Part shown: in pieces, positions 1-8,869 of the stretch
Layout: every line of letters begins with the position of its first letter
Numbering within the stretch: position 1 is the stretch's first letter
The notes under the pieces: model-generated
What the model was told of the DNA's origin: nothing
Database searches by the model: none
Seen by the model: only the letters and a program-made list of their open reading frames with translations
Made by a program: the position numbers and the translations under genes
From: Gammaproteobacteria bacterium
GTDB taxonomy: Bacteria; Pseudomonadota; Gammaproteobacteria; Arenicellales; Arenicellaceae
Assembly (NCBI GenBank): GCA_013002025.1
Contig: JABDKW010000051.1
Location: forward strand, 1 to 64,000
Direction of reading: 5' to 3'
DNA: 64,000 nt

Positions 1-2
1 CC

Positions 3-290
3 GGTGAACGAGTTTACAGCAATGATAAACTCATAATCTATTACGCGGATCGAAACCCTGAAGAGAATTTGAAGCACCTCTACTCAACGGATATGTTGTA
101 TGAGTTTTACCACACCAATCAACTACGCAACTACGACTTCATCGTGTTTAGTTTAGATGATCGGGTTTTTCGGGAATCGCTGCTGCGACAAACGTTAACC
201 CATCTCTGGGGGTATCCGGCGCATATTATTGACGCTGGCATGGAACAATACGTGTTTATATTCGATTTGCGCGAGACAGAGAATGACTAA
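3..290 (+). CDS. C-terminal part of an unrecognised protein (5' end outside window)
   Basis: The frame is open from the left edge of the window to the stop at 288-290, so this is the tail of a longer gene. The visible 95 residues are rich in Tyr, Phe and charged residues, with alternating hydrophobic stretches near the end and no motif I recognise. The next gene starts inside its stop region (the ATG at 283 shares an ATGACTAA overlap), which points to one operon with the metallophosphoesterase. Function cannot be assigned from this fragment. Confidence 0.6.
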   Translation, partial: GERVYSNDKLIIYYADRNPEENLKHLYSTDMLYEFYHTNQLRNYDFIVFSLDDRVFRESLLRQTLTHLWGYPAHIIDAGMEQYVFIFDLRETEND

Positions 291-1551
291 CGGTGTCTCA
301 CGTCGAAACCTATTGCTTTCGACCATCATTGGAATTTTCGGAATCGCTGCCTACAGCAACCATCGTGGCATCCGTTATCCGCTAATGAGTTGGGAGCCGG
401 AAATGCCGGCAAATTCGATCAGACGAAATAGCAATCTTTTCATGCTTGATCAATTACTGGCTCTACCATCTAAGGATGCAACCGAAGTCGCTATGCGGGC
501 ACTTGGCCCGGAACCAAAATTGACGATTTCTCCTTCGAAAACCTCTAGCCAACTGCAGTTGCGACTTAATAATGTCTCTCCACGCGCCAGACTAATTCGT
601 GATGGTTCTATCGGGAGCCAAGTCGAAGAAAAAACTCTAGGCCTTACCCGGCAGATTACGATATCGCTTGAGCCTGGCTCAGAAATAGAACTGCGTTGGC
701 AATTGCCACAACATGAAGGCCTACAATTTGCCGCCATTGGCGATACCGGCGCGGGCTCTGAACTCGAATGGTGTATCAAACGAGCGGCCGAACTCGGGGC
801 AACGTTTCTATTCCATCTGGGAGATTTCAATTATGCAGAGGGTGACTACGCCAGGGCACTGCATGCGTTCGAGTCGGCGGAAATACCCTGTTATGTGAGC
901 GTTGGTAATCATGACTTTCATGATCGCGGATTGGTCTATGCTGATTTTTTGACCAGAATTGGACCATTTAACAGTGCGTTCAGTCTGGGTAAAACCCGCT
1001 TTGTTAACCTTGATACCGCCGCTAGCTTCATGCCAATCTCGGGTGGAGCACGAGGCCGCTTTGTGCAACAGATGGTGGCCGATACCCAAATCGATCAACA
1101 CACGATCATCGTCACCCATCGCCCATTGGTTGACCCCGATAAAGACGATGACCATGATCTGGGCAGCAAGCGAGAGCGTGCCTGGTTGTTAGAGAAATTC
1201 GAAGCCATGGGTGCCGACACAATGCTGTGCGGCCATATTCATATTTTTTCGCGTTCTCAGATTGGGAGCCTGGATCAGATTGTCGTAGGCCAGGGATTAG
1301 GGCATCAGGATTTGCTGGTTAATGACATCACAGAGTCAAAAATCGCCCTGGGAACAATTCAGTCGGGGGGCGCAGTCGAATGGCAGTTTCTGCCTCTGAT
1401 GATGCCGCTGACTCTGCACTGCCACCCACGTACCGAAGCAGTCAAGGCCACCCTGCGCAACGGACCCCATGCCCAGTCTGTCGCCGCGGTGGATCAAGCC
1501 TGTGCCAGCGGACATAAAAAGTCTGCTCGCGCCGCTTCCAAAGCTTTATAA
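283..1551 (+). CDS. Secreted calcineurin-like metallophosphoesterase
   Basis: The sequence shows the full set of metallophosphoesterase motifs in order: GDTG (D154), HLGD near residue 180, GNHD (residues 208-211), VTHRP, and GHIH (317-320). These residues bind the two metal ions in this superfamily, so a phosphate mono- or diesterase is likely; the substrate is unknown. The N-terminus has a double arginine (SRRN) before a hydrophobic stretch ending in AAYS, which resembles a Tat signal and suggests export. The start at 283 is chosen because it overlaps the upstream stop by 8 bases and places the signal at the very N-terminus; an earlier start would add 18 residues before it. A clear terminator follows. 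Confidence 0.85.
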   Translation: MTNGVSRRNLLLSTIIGIFGIAAYSNHRGIRYPLMSWEPEMPANSIRRNSNLFMLDQLLALPSKDATEVAMRALGPEPKLTISPSKTSSQLQLRLNNVSPRARLIRDGSIGSQVEEKTLGLTRQITISLEPGSEIELRWQLPQHEGLQFAAIGDTGAGSELEWCIKRAAELGATFLFHLGDFNYAEGDYARALHAFESAEIPCYVSVGNHDFHDRGLVYADFLTRIGPFNSAFSLGKTRFVNLDTAASFMPISGGARGRFVQQMVADTQIDQHTIIVTHRPLVDPDKDDDHDLGSKRERAWLLEKFEAMGADTMLCGHIHIFSRSQIGSLDQIVVGQGLGHQDLLVNDITESKIALGTIQSGGAVEWQFLPLMMPLTLHCHPRTEAVKATLRNGPHAQSVAAVDQACASGHKKSARAASKAL

Positions 1552-1566
1552 TCCTGTTTATATACA

Positions 1567-1596
1567 GTCTGCGCCGGTACCGGCGTAGACTTTTTT
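1567..1596 (+). terminator. Rho-independent terminator after the phosphoesterase gene
   Basis: A hairpin with a 10-bp arm (GTCT plus GCGCCG, one G-T pair) around a GTAC loop is followed directly by six T residues. It separates the phosphoesterase operon from ilvE. Confidence 0.85.
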
Positions 1597-1635
1597 ATCG
1601 GTACGATAAACAGCCTTTTTTAGCGGAGAGTGACT

Positions 1636-2559
1636 ATGTCCTTCAGCGACCGTGATGGCGTCATCTGGATTGATGGCGAATTTGTAGAGTGGCGGGATGC
1701 CAAAGTCCATGTTTTAACTCACACCTTGCATTACGGCGTTGGTGTTTTCGAGGGTGTACGGGCCTATGCGACAGATCGCGGCCCGGCAATATTCAGGCTG
1801 GATCGACACACGGAACGCTTGTTCCAATCCGCCAAAATAATGGGTATGACGCTGCCGTTCAGCGCTGAGCAAATAGATCAGGCTCAGAAGGATTCGATTA
1901 CACGCAACAACCTAAACTCGGCCTATCTACGCCCCATGGCATTTTACGGCTCTGAGGCGATGGGTCTGCATGCACAGAATTTAGAGGTACATCTGATGGT
2001 CGCTGCCTGGGAGTGGGGTGCCTACCTGGGCGACGATGCATTACAGAACGGGATTCGTGTTAAAACATCATCGTTTAACCGGCATCATGTGAACAGCAGC
2101 ATGGCGAAAGCCAAAACCAACGGGCACTACACCAATTCAATCATGGCCCTGCAGGAAGCAGAACGCGCGGGCTATGATGAAGCACTAATGCTCGACACCA
2201 ATGGTTATGTTGCCGAAGGTAGTGGCGAGAATATTTTTATTGTGCGGCGAGGCAAGGTTTATACCCCCACCTTAACGTCTGCGCTGGAGGGCATCACACG
2301 CGACACCATTGCCGAGCTACTGCGAGACGATATGGGTCTTGAGGTGGTCGAAAAACAAATAACGCGTGATGAAGTCTACACGGCAGACGAGGCCTTTTTT
2401 ACCGGCACTGCCGCTGAGGTCACGCCAATACGCTCGCTCGATGATCGCGAAATCGGGTCTGGCAAAGCCGGACAAATCACGCTCGACGTACAGCAACGTT
2501 ATTTCGATGTGGTCAATGGCAAAGATGCCAATCGTCTCGACTGGCTGACGTTCATCTAG
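1636..2559 (+). CDS. ilvE: Branched-chain amino acid aminotransferase
   Basis: Class IV PLP aminotransferase that interconverts branched-chain amino acids and 2-oxo acids in the last step of Val, Leu and Ile synthesis. The length (307 residues) fits IlvE. The N-terminal IDGEFV block, HYGVGVFEG, the PLP-lysine region (MAKAKTNGHYTNS) and the SGENIF motif are all present. The ATG at 1636 is preferred over a GTG at 1630 because a GGAG lies 7 bases upstream. It opens the LPS core gene cluster, the same position it has in Pseudomonas. Confidence 0.95.
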   Translation: MSFSDRDGVIWIDGEFVEWRDAKVHVLTHTLHYGVGVFEGVRAYATDRGPAIFRLDRHTERLFQSAKIMGMTLPFSAEQIDQAQKDSITRNNLNSAYLRPMAFYGSEAMGLHAQNLEVHLMVAAWEWGAYLGDDALQNGIRVKTSSFNRHHVNSSMAKAKTNGHYTNSIMALQEAERAGYDEALMLDTNGYVAEGSGENIFIVRRGKVYTPTLTSALEGITRDTIAELLRDDMGLEVVEKQITRDEVYTADEAFFTGTAAEVTPIRSLDDREIGSGKAGQITLDVQQRYFDVVNGKDANRLDWLTFI

Positions 2560-2572
2560 TCACCGGGCACCG

Positions 2573-3613
2573 GTGCAGCGAACTGCAGTGTCAGATCCGG
2601 GCAAGAAGTACTTGATTGTCGGCCCCTCCTGGGTGGGCGATATGGTAATGGCGCAATGTCTATTTCACGCGCTTAAACAACGAAACGTTGACTGCCAAAT
2701 CGACGTACTGGCGCCGGCATGGACTGCAGCATTGATTGATCGTATGCCCGAGGTGAGGCGTCTGGTACCCGCTGATTTTCAGCACGGCAAGCTGAGTATA
2801 GGTGAACGAATCAAGCTTGGCCGAGAACTGCGGGCAGAGGGGTACGAGCAGGCAATTGTACTGCCTAATTCTCTTAAATCTGCGCTGGTCCCATGGCTGG
2901 CCGGAGTCTCGACGCGAACCGGTTTTGTCGGAGAAATGCGCTATGGTTTACTCAATGACCACCGCAAGTTAGATAAATCGCGACTGCCTATGACCGTGCA
3001 GCGATTTATATCGCTGGGTCTCGACCCGAGTGCAGCCCCGGTCGCAATTAACGATATTACGGCTCCGAAATTGAGCAGCGACAGGGATCAGCAATGGCAA
3101 CTACGCAAAGCGCATGGGCTGGATGACCAACGTCCACTGCTGGCTCTCTGCCCAGGCGCTGAATTCGGCAGTTCTAAAAAGTGGCCGGCGCAGCACTACG
3201 CCGAGTTAGTGCGGTACTATTCAAGCGAAGGCTGGCAGGTACTCCTGCTGGGGTCCGCCAATGATATCGATGATTGCGCGGCGATCAATGACGCTTGTGA
3301 AAACCTGGCATTATCATTGGCCGGTGAGACTGAGTTAACTGAAGCGATTGATTTGATAGCCTGCTGCAACCTTGTTATTAGCAACGATTCCGGGCTTATG
3401 CACATCGCTGCGGCATTGCAGGTTCCGCTCGTAGCTATCTATGGTTCGACCGACCCCGGGCACACACCGCCATTAAGCCATAACCACAGCATTGCAAAAA
3501 TAGAAATCGATTGCAGTCCTTGTTTCGAGCGTCAATGTCCTTTGTCGCATCATCGGTGCATGCAAGATCTGCTGCCCGCGCAAGTCATTGAGTTAGCCGG
3601 TAGTCTGCGATGA
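2573..3613 (+). CDS. waaF: ADP-heptose:LPS heptosyltransferase II
   Basis: GT9 family enzyme that adds the second heptose to the LPS inner core at the inner membrane. It begins with the typical LIVGPSWVGDMVMAQ block, contains LCPGAEFGSSKKWP and the C-terminal NDSGLMHIAAAL and PLVAIYGSTDP nucleotide-sugar region; 346 residues is normal for WaaF. The start is a GTG with no good ribosome site; another in-frame GTG at 2588 is an equal alternative. It overlaps waaC by ATGA, indicating translational coupling. Confidence 0.95.
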   Translation: MQRTAVSDPGKKYLIVGPSWVGDMVMAQCLFHALKQRNVDCQIDVLAPAWTAALIDRMPEVRRLVPADFQHGKLSIGERIKLGRELRAEGYEQAIVLPNSLKSALVPWLAGVSTRTGFVGEMRYGLLNDHRKLDKSRLPMTVQRFISLGLDPSAAPVAINDITAPKLSSDRDQQWQLRKAHGLDDQRPLLALCPGAEFGSSKKWPAQHYAELVRYYSSEGWQVLLLGSANDIDDCAAINDACENLALSLAGETELTEAIDLIACCNLVISNDSGLMHIAAALQVPLVAIYGSTDPGHTPPLSHNHSIAKIEIDCSPCFERQCPLSHHRCMQDLLPAQVIELAGSLR

Positions 3614-4644
3614 GAGTGTTATTGATCAAGCTCACGTCAATGGGTGACTTATTGCACGTGATGCCAGCCTTGAGTGATTTGCAAGCGCATCTACCAGGGG
3701 TCGAGGTGGATTGGCTGGTCGAAGACAGCTTTGCTGAAGTGCCAACTTGGCACCCTCTGATCAAGCGTGTTATTCCGGTTGCGACGCGTCGCTGGCGACG
3801 GCCGGGACGTAAACATGTGGGGCAAATCAGAGATAGCTGGAAACGGCTCCGCTCAGAACGCTATGATGTCGTGCTGGACGCACAGGGTTTGATGAAAAGT
3901 GCTTTGCTGGCACGGCTGGTGAAACTCAATCAAGGTGGGTTTAGAGCCGGATTCAGCGCCAGCTCCATTAAAGAATCTCCGGCCGCGCGGCTTTATACTT
4001 CTACCGCGGACATTGCTCGAGATCAGCATGCTGTACCGCGATTGCGTCAGCTATTTGCGCAAATTTTTGGTTATGAAATCGATACCTCAACCCCTGATTA
4101 CCAGATTCAGCTGGGTCAGAATCAGGCTCGGCATTGCGATTCTCGGTCGATACTTCTATTGCATGGCACGACCTGGCCGTCTAAGCATTTACCAGTCTCT
4201 CTATGGCGTCAGTTTGCGACTTTGGCCGGTAACGCGGGCTACGACGTAAAATTGTTCTCCAGTAGCGAAGCAGAGCATGAGCGCGCTATGTCCATCGCCA
4301 CAACACATGCCAATGCAGCCGTTTTGCCACCACTAAGCCTGAATCAAGTCGCGCATGAGATTAATTCGGCGGCGGCATGCATAGCGGTTGATACAGGCCT
4401 GGCTCACATCGCCGCGGCGCTTGCCACGCCCTGCGCCTCTATTTATGGGGCCACTGATGCCCGCTTAACGGGTGCCGTGGGCGGCAATCAAACGCTGGTG
4501 CAAACGAATTACCCCTGCTCCCCGTGCCTATTGAAACGCTGCGACAAAATCGATCACGATAGCAGTGATCCCCCTTGTTATTTAACTATTAGTCCAGAAA
4601 AAATATGGGGCGCACTCTCACAACAATTAGTCGCGGCCGGCTAA
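3610..4644 (+). CDS. waaC: LPS heptosyltransferase I
   Basis: GT9 family enzyme that transfers the first L-glycero-D-manno-heptose onto Kdo. The N-terminus LLIKLTSMGDLLHVMPAL, the VDWLVED segment and the C-terminal VDTGLAHIAAALATP plus CSPCLLKRC region are typical; 344 residues. Its ATG lies within the waaF stop. It precedes the WaaG-WaaP fusion gene by about 60 bp. Confidence 0.93.
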   Translation: MRVLLIKLTSMGDLLHVMPALSDLQAHLPGVEVDWLVEDSFAEVPTWHPLIKRVIPVATRRWRRPGRKHVGQIRDSWKRLRSERYDVVLDAQGLMKSALLARLVKLNQGGFRAGFSASSIKESPAARLYTSTADIARDQHAVPRLRQLFAQIFGYEIDTSTPDYQIQLGQNQARHCDSRSILLLHGTTWPSKHLPVSLWRQFATLAGNAGYDVKLFSSSEAEHERAMSIATTHANAAVLPPLSLNQVAHEINSAAACIAVDTGLAHIAAALATPCASIYGATDARLTGAVGGNQTLVQTNYPCSPCLLKRCDKIDHDSSDPPCYLTISPEKIWGALSQQLVAAG

Positions 4645-4670
4645 TTCACGCGATCTGATGGTATTCGGCG

Positions 4671-4676
4671 TATAAT
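4671..4676 (+). promoter_or_regulatory. Possible -10 element ahead of the WaaG-WaaP gene
   Basis: A perfect TATAAT lies between the waaC stop and the next gene, 32 bases before its ATG. No convincing -35 hexamer is present at 16-18 bases upstream, so this is only a candidate internal promoter. Confidence 0.3.
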
Positions 4677-4707
4677 CAGGTGTCTCCCTGCGATTTTTGA
4701 GTCTTTT

Positions 4708-6768
4708 ATGCACTTCGCTTTTTGCCTTTACAAACACTTCCCTTACAGCGGCTTGTCTCTGGACATGCTCCGCATCGCGAACGAGTGCACCCAGCGGGGT
4801 CACAAAGCTACCGTGTACACCGGCAGTTGGGAGGGCGATGTGCCGGTTGGTGTGGAAGTTGTCATTGTTAAGCATTTCGGGCTGACAAATCACACCAGAG
4901 CGGGCGCGTTCCATCGTAAGTTGCGCAGTGCTCTGCGCAATGCCAAGCATGATGTTCTGGTCGGGTTCAACAAGATTCCCGGCATGGACATCTACTATTG
5001 CGGCGACTACTGCTATGTGGGGCGGTCGTTTTTAAGGCACTCCTTTTTCTATCGATTCACGCCCCGTTTTTTATACTTCTCCAGCTTCGAACGGGGGGTA
5101 TTCCAAGCGTCTTCCAGCACCAACATCCTGTCACTGTCAGATCGTGAAAAGTCGATTTATCAACAATATTATTTAACCCAGGACTCACGATTTTTATGTC
5201 TGCCGCCGACGCTAGAGAAAGCCCGCTGGGCGAATCTGGAGGAACTTCCTGATCGCGACGCGCTACGCAGTTCTTTAGGCATCGCGGAAGACGAAAATTT
5301 GGTTCTTTTGATTGGCTCTGGTTTTAGTACCAAGGGTCTGGATCGCGCCATCATTGCGATGGCGGCATTGCCCGACGAGTTACTGGAGAAAACCAAACTG
5401 TATGTAGTGGGGCAGGATAAGATCGAGCCTTACCTACGCCTGGCCAAGCGGCTTGATGTCTCAGACAATGTGCATTTTCTGGGGGGGCGCAAAGATGTAC
5501 CCGCGCTCATGAAAGCGGGCGATATGCTATTGCACCCTGCCTATGCGGAAACTACCGGCGGGGTATTGCTCGAAGCGATTGTGTCTGGGTTACCGGTGCT
5601 GGCAACGCCAGTGTGCGGCTACGCACCGCATATCAAAGTGGCCGAAGCCGGGCATGTATTACGCAAGCGATTCAGTCAGGAAGAACTCAACAACAAGCTT
5701 AACGAAATGTTGCTGTCGGATGAGAAACAAAAGTGGCGTGAAAACGGCTTGGAGTACGGCAAGAACCCGAGCCTGTATGTGATGCCCGAGCGCGCCGTCG
5801 ACTTTATTGAACAGACCTATGCACAGCGGAATCTATATATAAATCCGAACCAGTATCATGAACGCGATGAGTCGCTCTATATAAACAATGAACTGCGCCA
5901 GGCGCTGCATGGCAAGGATTCATTTAAAGACATGATGAATATCGAGGGCAAGGTCTACCGTGAAGCGTTGGGCCGGCGCACACTGCGATTTACCCGTGGC
6001 AATAAAGATTATTTTCTGAAAATGCATACCGGTGTGGGGTGGCGAGAAATATTGAAAAACATTTCTTATCTGCGGGCACCCGTAGTGGGAGCCTTTAACG
6101 AATGGCATGGTGTGCATCGTCTGAACGACCTCGAGATAGACACAATGACGGTGGCGGCTTATGGAATTCGGGGCCGCAATCCTGCTACCAAGCATTCTTT
6201 TATCGTTACTGAAGCCTTGCCCACCGAGACCAGCCTCGAAGATTTTTGTGCAGGATGGAAAAATAATCCGCCGCGCAGCAAGAAAGAAATTCGTTTAAAA
6301 CGCTGGATTTTAAATAAGGTCGTAGAAACCGCACGGGTGATTCACGAAAACGGGGCCAACCATCGTGACTTCTATTTGTGCCATTTTCTGTTAGATGCAC
6401 ACTTTGATACAAGCCAACAGGTGTCTGCGGAGAGCAAGTTGTTTTTGATCGACCTTCACAGAATACAAATGCGGCGAAAGACTCCGGAGCGTTGGGCGGT
6501 CAAAGACATTGCCGGTTTATATTATTCCAGCAAGGACATCGGCCTGACCAATCGTGATTTATTGCGTTTCGTTAAACTTTATCGCGGAAAACCATTGCGA
6601 GAGATACTTGAAACCGAGCGCAAATTCTGGAATAAAGTCGTTAGCAGAGGTAATAAGCTGTATGACTCTGAAAAGCGCAAAGCCCTGGTCAAAGAATCCG
6701 GCCCAACTCAATCCGGAAAATTGGCGTGGAGCAAGCGAAGCAGCGCCTCGCAATATGTCGGGAAATAA
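4708..6768 (+). CDS. Fused LPS core glucosyltransferase (WaaG) and heptose I kinase (WaaP)
   Basis: One 686-residue reading frame covers two enzymes that are normally separate. Residues 1 to about 375 are a GT4 glycosyltransferase of the WaaG type, starting FCLYKHFPYSGLSLDM and carrying the E-x7-E donor motif (E281, E289 in YAETTGGVLLEAI). Residues about 405 to 650 match WaaP: the ATP lysine is in YFLK (K438), the catalytic loop is HRD (552-554) followed by CHFLL, and the metal Asp is in IDLH (D582). WaaG adds glucose to heptose II and WaaP phosphorylates heptose I, which stabilises the outer membrane. Gene order (ilvE-waaF-waaC-this gene) matches Pseudomonas, where waaG and waaP are adjacent. 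There is no in-frame ATG in the linker, so separate translation of the kinase would need a GTG or TTG start. Confidence 0.9.
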   Translation: MHFAFCLYKHFPYSGLSLDMLRIANECTQRGHKATVYTGSWEGDVPVGVEVVIVKHFGLTNHTRAGAFHRKLRSALRNAKHDVLVGFNKIPGMDIYYCGDYCYVGRSFLRHSFFYRFTPRFLYFSSFERGVFQASSSTNILSLSDREKSIYQQYYLTQDSRFLCLPPTLEKARWANLEELPDRDALRSSLGIAEDENLVLLIGSGFSTKGLDRAIIAMAALPDELLEKTKLYVVGQDKIEPYLRLAKRLDVSDNVHFLGGRKDVPALMKAGDMLLHPAYAETTGGVLLEAIVSGLPVLATPVCGYAPHIKVAEAGHVLRKRFSQEELNNKLNEMLLSDEKQKWRENGLEYGKNPSLYVMPERAVDFIEQTYAQRNLYINPNQYHERDESLYINNELRQALHGKDSFKDMMNIEGKVYREALGRRTLRFTRGNKDYFLKMHTGVGWREILKNISYLRAPVVGAFNEWHGVHRLNDLEIDTMTVAAYGIRGRNPATKHSFIVTEALPTETSLEDFCAGWKNNPPRSKKEIRLKRWILNKVVETARVIHENGANHRDFYLCHFLLDAHFDTSQQVSAESKLFLIDLHRIQMRRKTPERWAVKDIAGLYYSSKDIGLTNRDLLRFVKLYRGKPLREILETERKFWNKVVSRGNKLYDSEKRKALVKESGPTQSGKLAWSKRSSASQYVGK

Positions 6769-6921
6769 GCGCGCTGATATCTGTTTCGGTGACACTGAAT
6801 TTATTTTATACACGCGACTAAATGTCTTGCAGCAACGACCACCAAAAGTTTTATTCGTCTCCTGCTACCTATACGCCAACTCACCTTCTCCATTTTTGTG
6901 CATCGATAGAAAAATAGCAGA

Positions 6922-7638
6922 ATGAACAACCAAGACTGGCTGGGGCAACAGCTTGTAACGATAAAAGAATGGCGGCAGCAATACTGGGCCTCGATGGTAT
7001 TTGCACTGAGCACGCCCATTACTCAAAAAAAACTCGACCGCGCGTTGTCACAATCCCCGGAGTCAGTAAAACATGACCGCACCACAACGGTTGTTAAGTG
7101 GGTGTTTGAGAGTCATCACTTTGTACTAAAACGCTATAACCCGCGGGGCCCTTGGCACAAGATTAAACGAGCCCTGCGTCGCTCTCGTGCGCGGCGTTGT
7201 TGGTTGATGAGCTATGAATTTCAGCAGTCCGGACTAAACGTGCCAGCCCCGGCACTGATGTATGAACGCCGTTTTGGTCCAATACGGCTTATGGCCTACT
7301 TCGCAAACCGATTTATCCCTGGTCAGGAATTATTAACCGCATTGCCGGAAATGGATGCTGCGCAACGGGAAAAAGTCGCCATCGCGGTCAAGCATTCTTT
7401 CAAACTAATGCACAAACACCGGATCAGTCACGGTGATATGAAAGCGACTAATCTGCTTTGGTTTAATGATCTCTTATATTTTGTAGATCTGGACGCGGCC
7501 CGTAAGCACCGCAGCCGTGTAGCTTGGCAAAGAGCCCATATTCGCGACCGCAAACGATTCTTGAAAAACTGGCGAGAACACCCGGAATTGTTGGCTCTGT
7601 TTGATAGCCGAGACGAAGAAGGTGCAAAAGAGAATTAA
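6922..7638 (+). CDS. LPS kinase of the Kdo/WaaP family
   Basis: Small kinase-like protein of 238 residues. A lysine in VLKRYN near residue 69 fits the ATP site, the catalytic loop is HGD (170-172) followed by MKATN, and the metal-binding Asp is in VDLDA (D189). This is the pattern of the lipopolysaccharide kinase (Kdo/WaaP) family, which phosphorylates sugars of the inner core. It is the last gene of the core cluster, 153 bp after the WaaG-WaaP gene; Pseudomonas also has further WaaP-like kinases at this place. Which sugar it modifies cannot be told. The gene overlaps the convergent patatin gene by 4 bases. Confidence 0.8.
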   Translation: MNNQDWLGQQLVTIKEWRQQYWASMVFALSTPITQKKLDRALSQSPESVKHDRTTTVVKWVFESHHFVLKRYNPRGPWHKIKRALRRSRARRCWLMSYEFQQSGLNVPAPALMYERRFGPIRLMAYFANRFIPGQELLTALPEMDAAQREKVAIAVKHSFKLMHKHRISHGDMKATNLLWFNDLLYFVDLDAARKHRSRVAWQRAHIRDRKRFLKNWREHPELLALFDSRDEEGAKEN

Positions 7639-8804
7639 CAGTTGAGGAATTCTGACAGCTCTTGACGACGCGTCATCGCATCGCGATAGCCGAGGTCGAT
7701 GAGCTCCTGACAGAATTCCTCGGTGAACATGAGATAACTAATAAATCGCCGGCTATTACCACGCTTTAACCCCAGTAGCTTGAGGGCAAACTTAAACACG
7801 CGCGGCAGGTGCTCAAAATATCGTAATGCAATGTTAGCGATATCTTCGCTAGGGCTGATTACCAGATGATCAATCACCCTGAGACGGTCGCCTTTGATCT
7901 GGTTCTGATCCTTGAGCGTGCGGTTAATGCGCTCCATTCGCTCAATGTCGGAATGCAAACTGTTCAAAAACAGAGTATCAAGCACATAACCGGAAATCTG
8001 ACCCAAGGAAGGCCGGTATTTTGGCGGCTCAGGAAGGCCCAGTTCGCTTTCCTTGCGCAGCCCGATAATCAGCAACTTGTCCGCTCCCAGATGCAGCGCG
8101 GGACTAATTGGCGATATCTGCCGCATTGAGCCATCACCATAGTATTCATATCCCAGCTTTACCGATGGAAAGATAACCGGGATAGCCGATGAGGCCATCA
8201 TATGATCTAGCCCCATTTTTTCGCGCTGGCCGGTCCGATGAGTACGACGCCAATCTTTAATCTCAGGGGCGCCTTCAAAAAACGTCGTGGATTCGCCAGT
8301 AGTATAACTGCATGCAGTGAGACAATAAGCGTGCAACTGTCCGGCCTCAATGGCCTGATCTATGCGCTTGAAGCTGATGTACTTGGTCAATAGCTCCCGC
8401 AATGGTTCATTATCCAGTAATGAACCCGGTCCCTTATGCCAATCACCAAAACCGATGTTGCTCCAAAACCAACCACCAATTCGCTTAGCAAGATTTTTGC
8501 CGTCAGCGTAAAACACATGGTGTAATTGAAAGTTAGACCAAACCTCCACGATCCGCTCTACGCCAAGATGGAAATTGGCTGCATAGGAAGCCATGGCAAC
8601 GGTATTTATCGAGCCTGCCGAGGTGCCGCAGATAACGGGGAAGGGATTGGGTTTACCGGCTGGCACCAATTCCGCAATCGCCTTTAACACGCCAACCTGA
8701 TAGGCAGCTCGGGCACCACCACCGCCCAATAGCAGAGCCGTGCGGCAGGGCGCTGGCCGCTCATTTGAAGGCGTTACTGCGCTAATGCCGGGCTCACTCG
8801 CCAT
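7635..8804 (-). CDS. Patatin-like phospholipase
   Basis: Serine hydrolase of the patatin (RssA-like) family, predicted to hydrolyse acyl esters of lipids. The glycine-rich oxyanion stretch LLLGGGGARAAYQVGVL (residues 24-40), the nucleophile motif GTSAG (S62) and the catalytic Asp in YGDGSMRQ are all present. No signal peptide is visible, so it is likely cytoplasmic or membrane-associated. It has 389 residues, longer than simple RssA proteins because of a helical C-terminal part. Confidence 0.85.
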   Translation of the reverse strand: MASEPGISAVTPSNERPAPCRTALLLGGGGARAAYQVGVLKAIAELVPAGKPNPFPVICGTSAGSINTVAMASYAANFHLGVERIVEVWSNFQLHHVFYADGKNLAKRIGGWFWSNIGFGDWHKGPGSLLDNEPLRELLTKYISFKRIDQAIEAGQLHAYCLTACSYTTGESTTFFEGAPEIKDWRRTHRTGQREKMGLDHMMASSAIPVIFPSVKLGYEYYGDGSMRQISPISPALHLGADKLLIIGLRKESELGLPEPPKYRPSLGQISGYVLDTLFLNSLHSDIERMERINRTLKDQNQIKGDRLRVIDHLVISPSEDIANIALRYFEHLPRVFKFALKLLGLKRGNSRRFISYLMFTEEFCQELIDLGYRDAMTRRQELSEFLNC

Positions 8805-8869
8805 TTATTGAAATGCTCCTGAAAAAATCCTATTGGTTAAATCTGCAAGTTCGCGGTCCGTAAGTCCAG

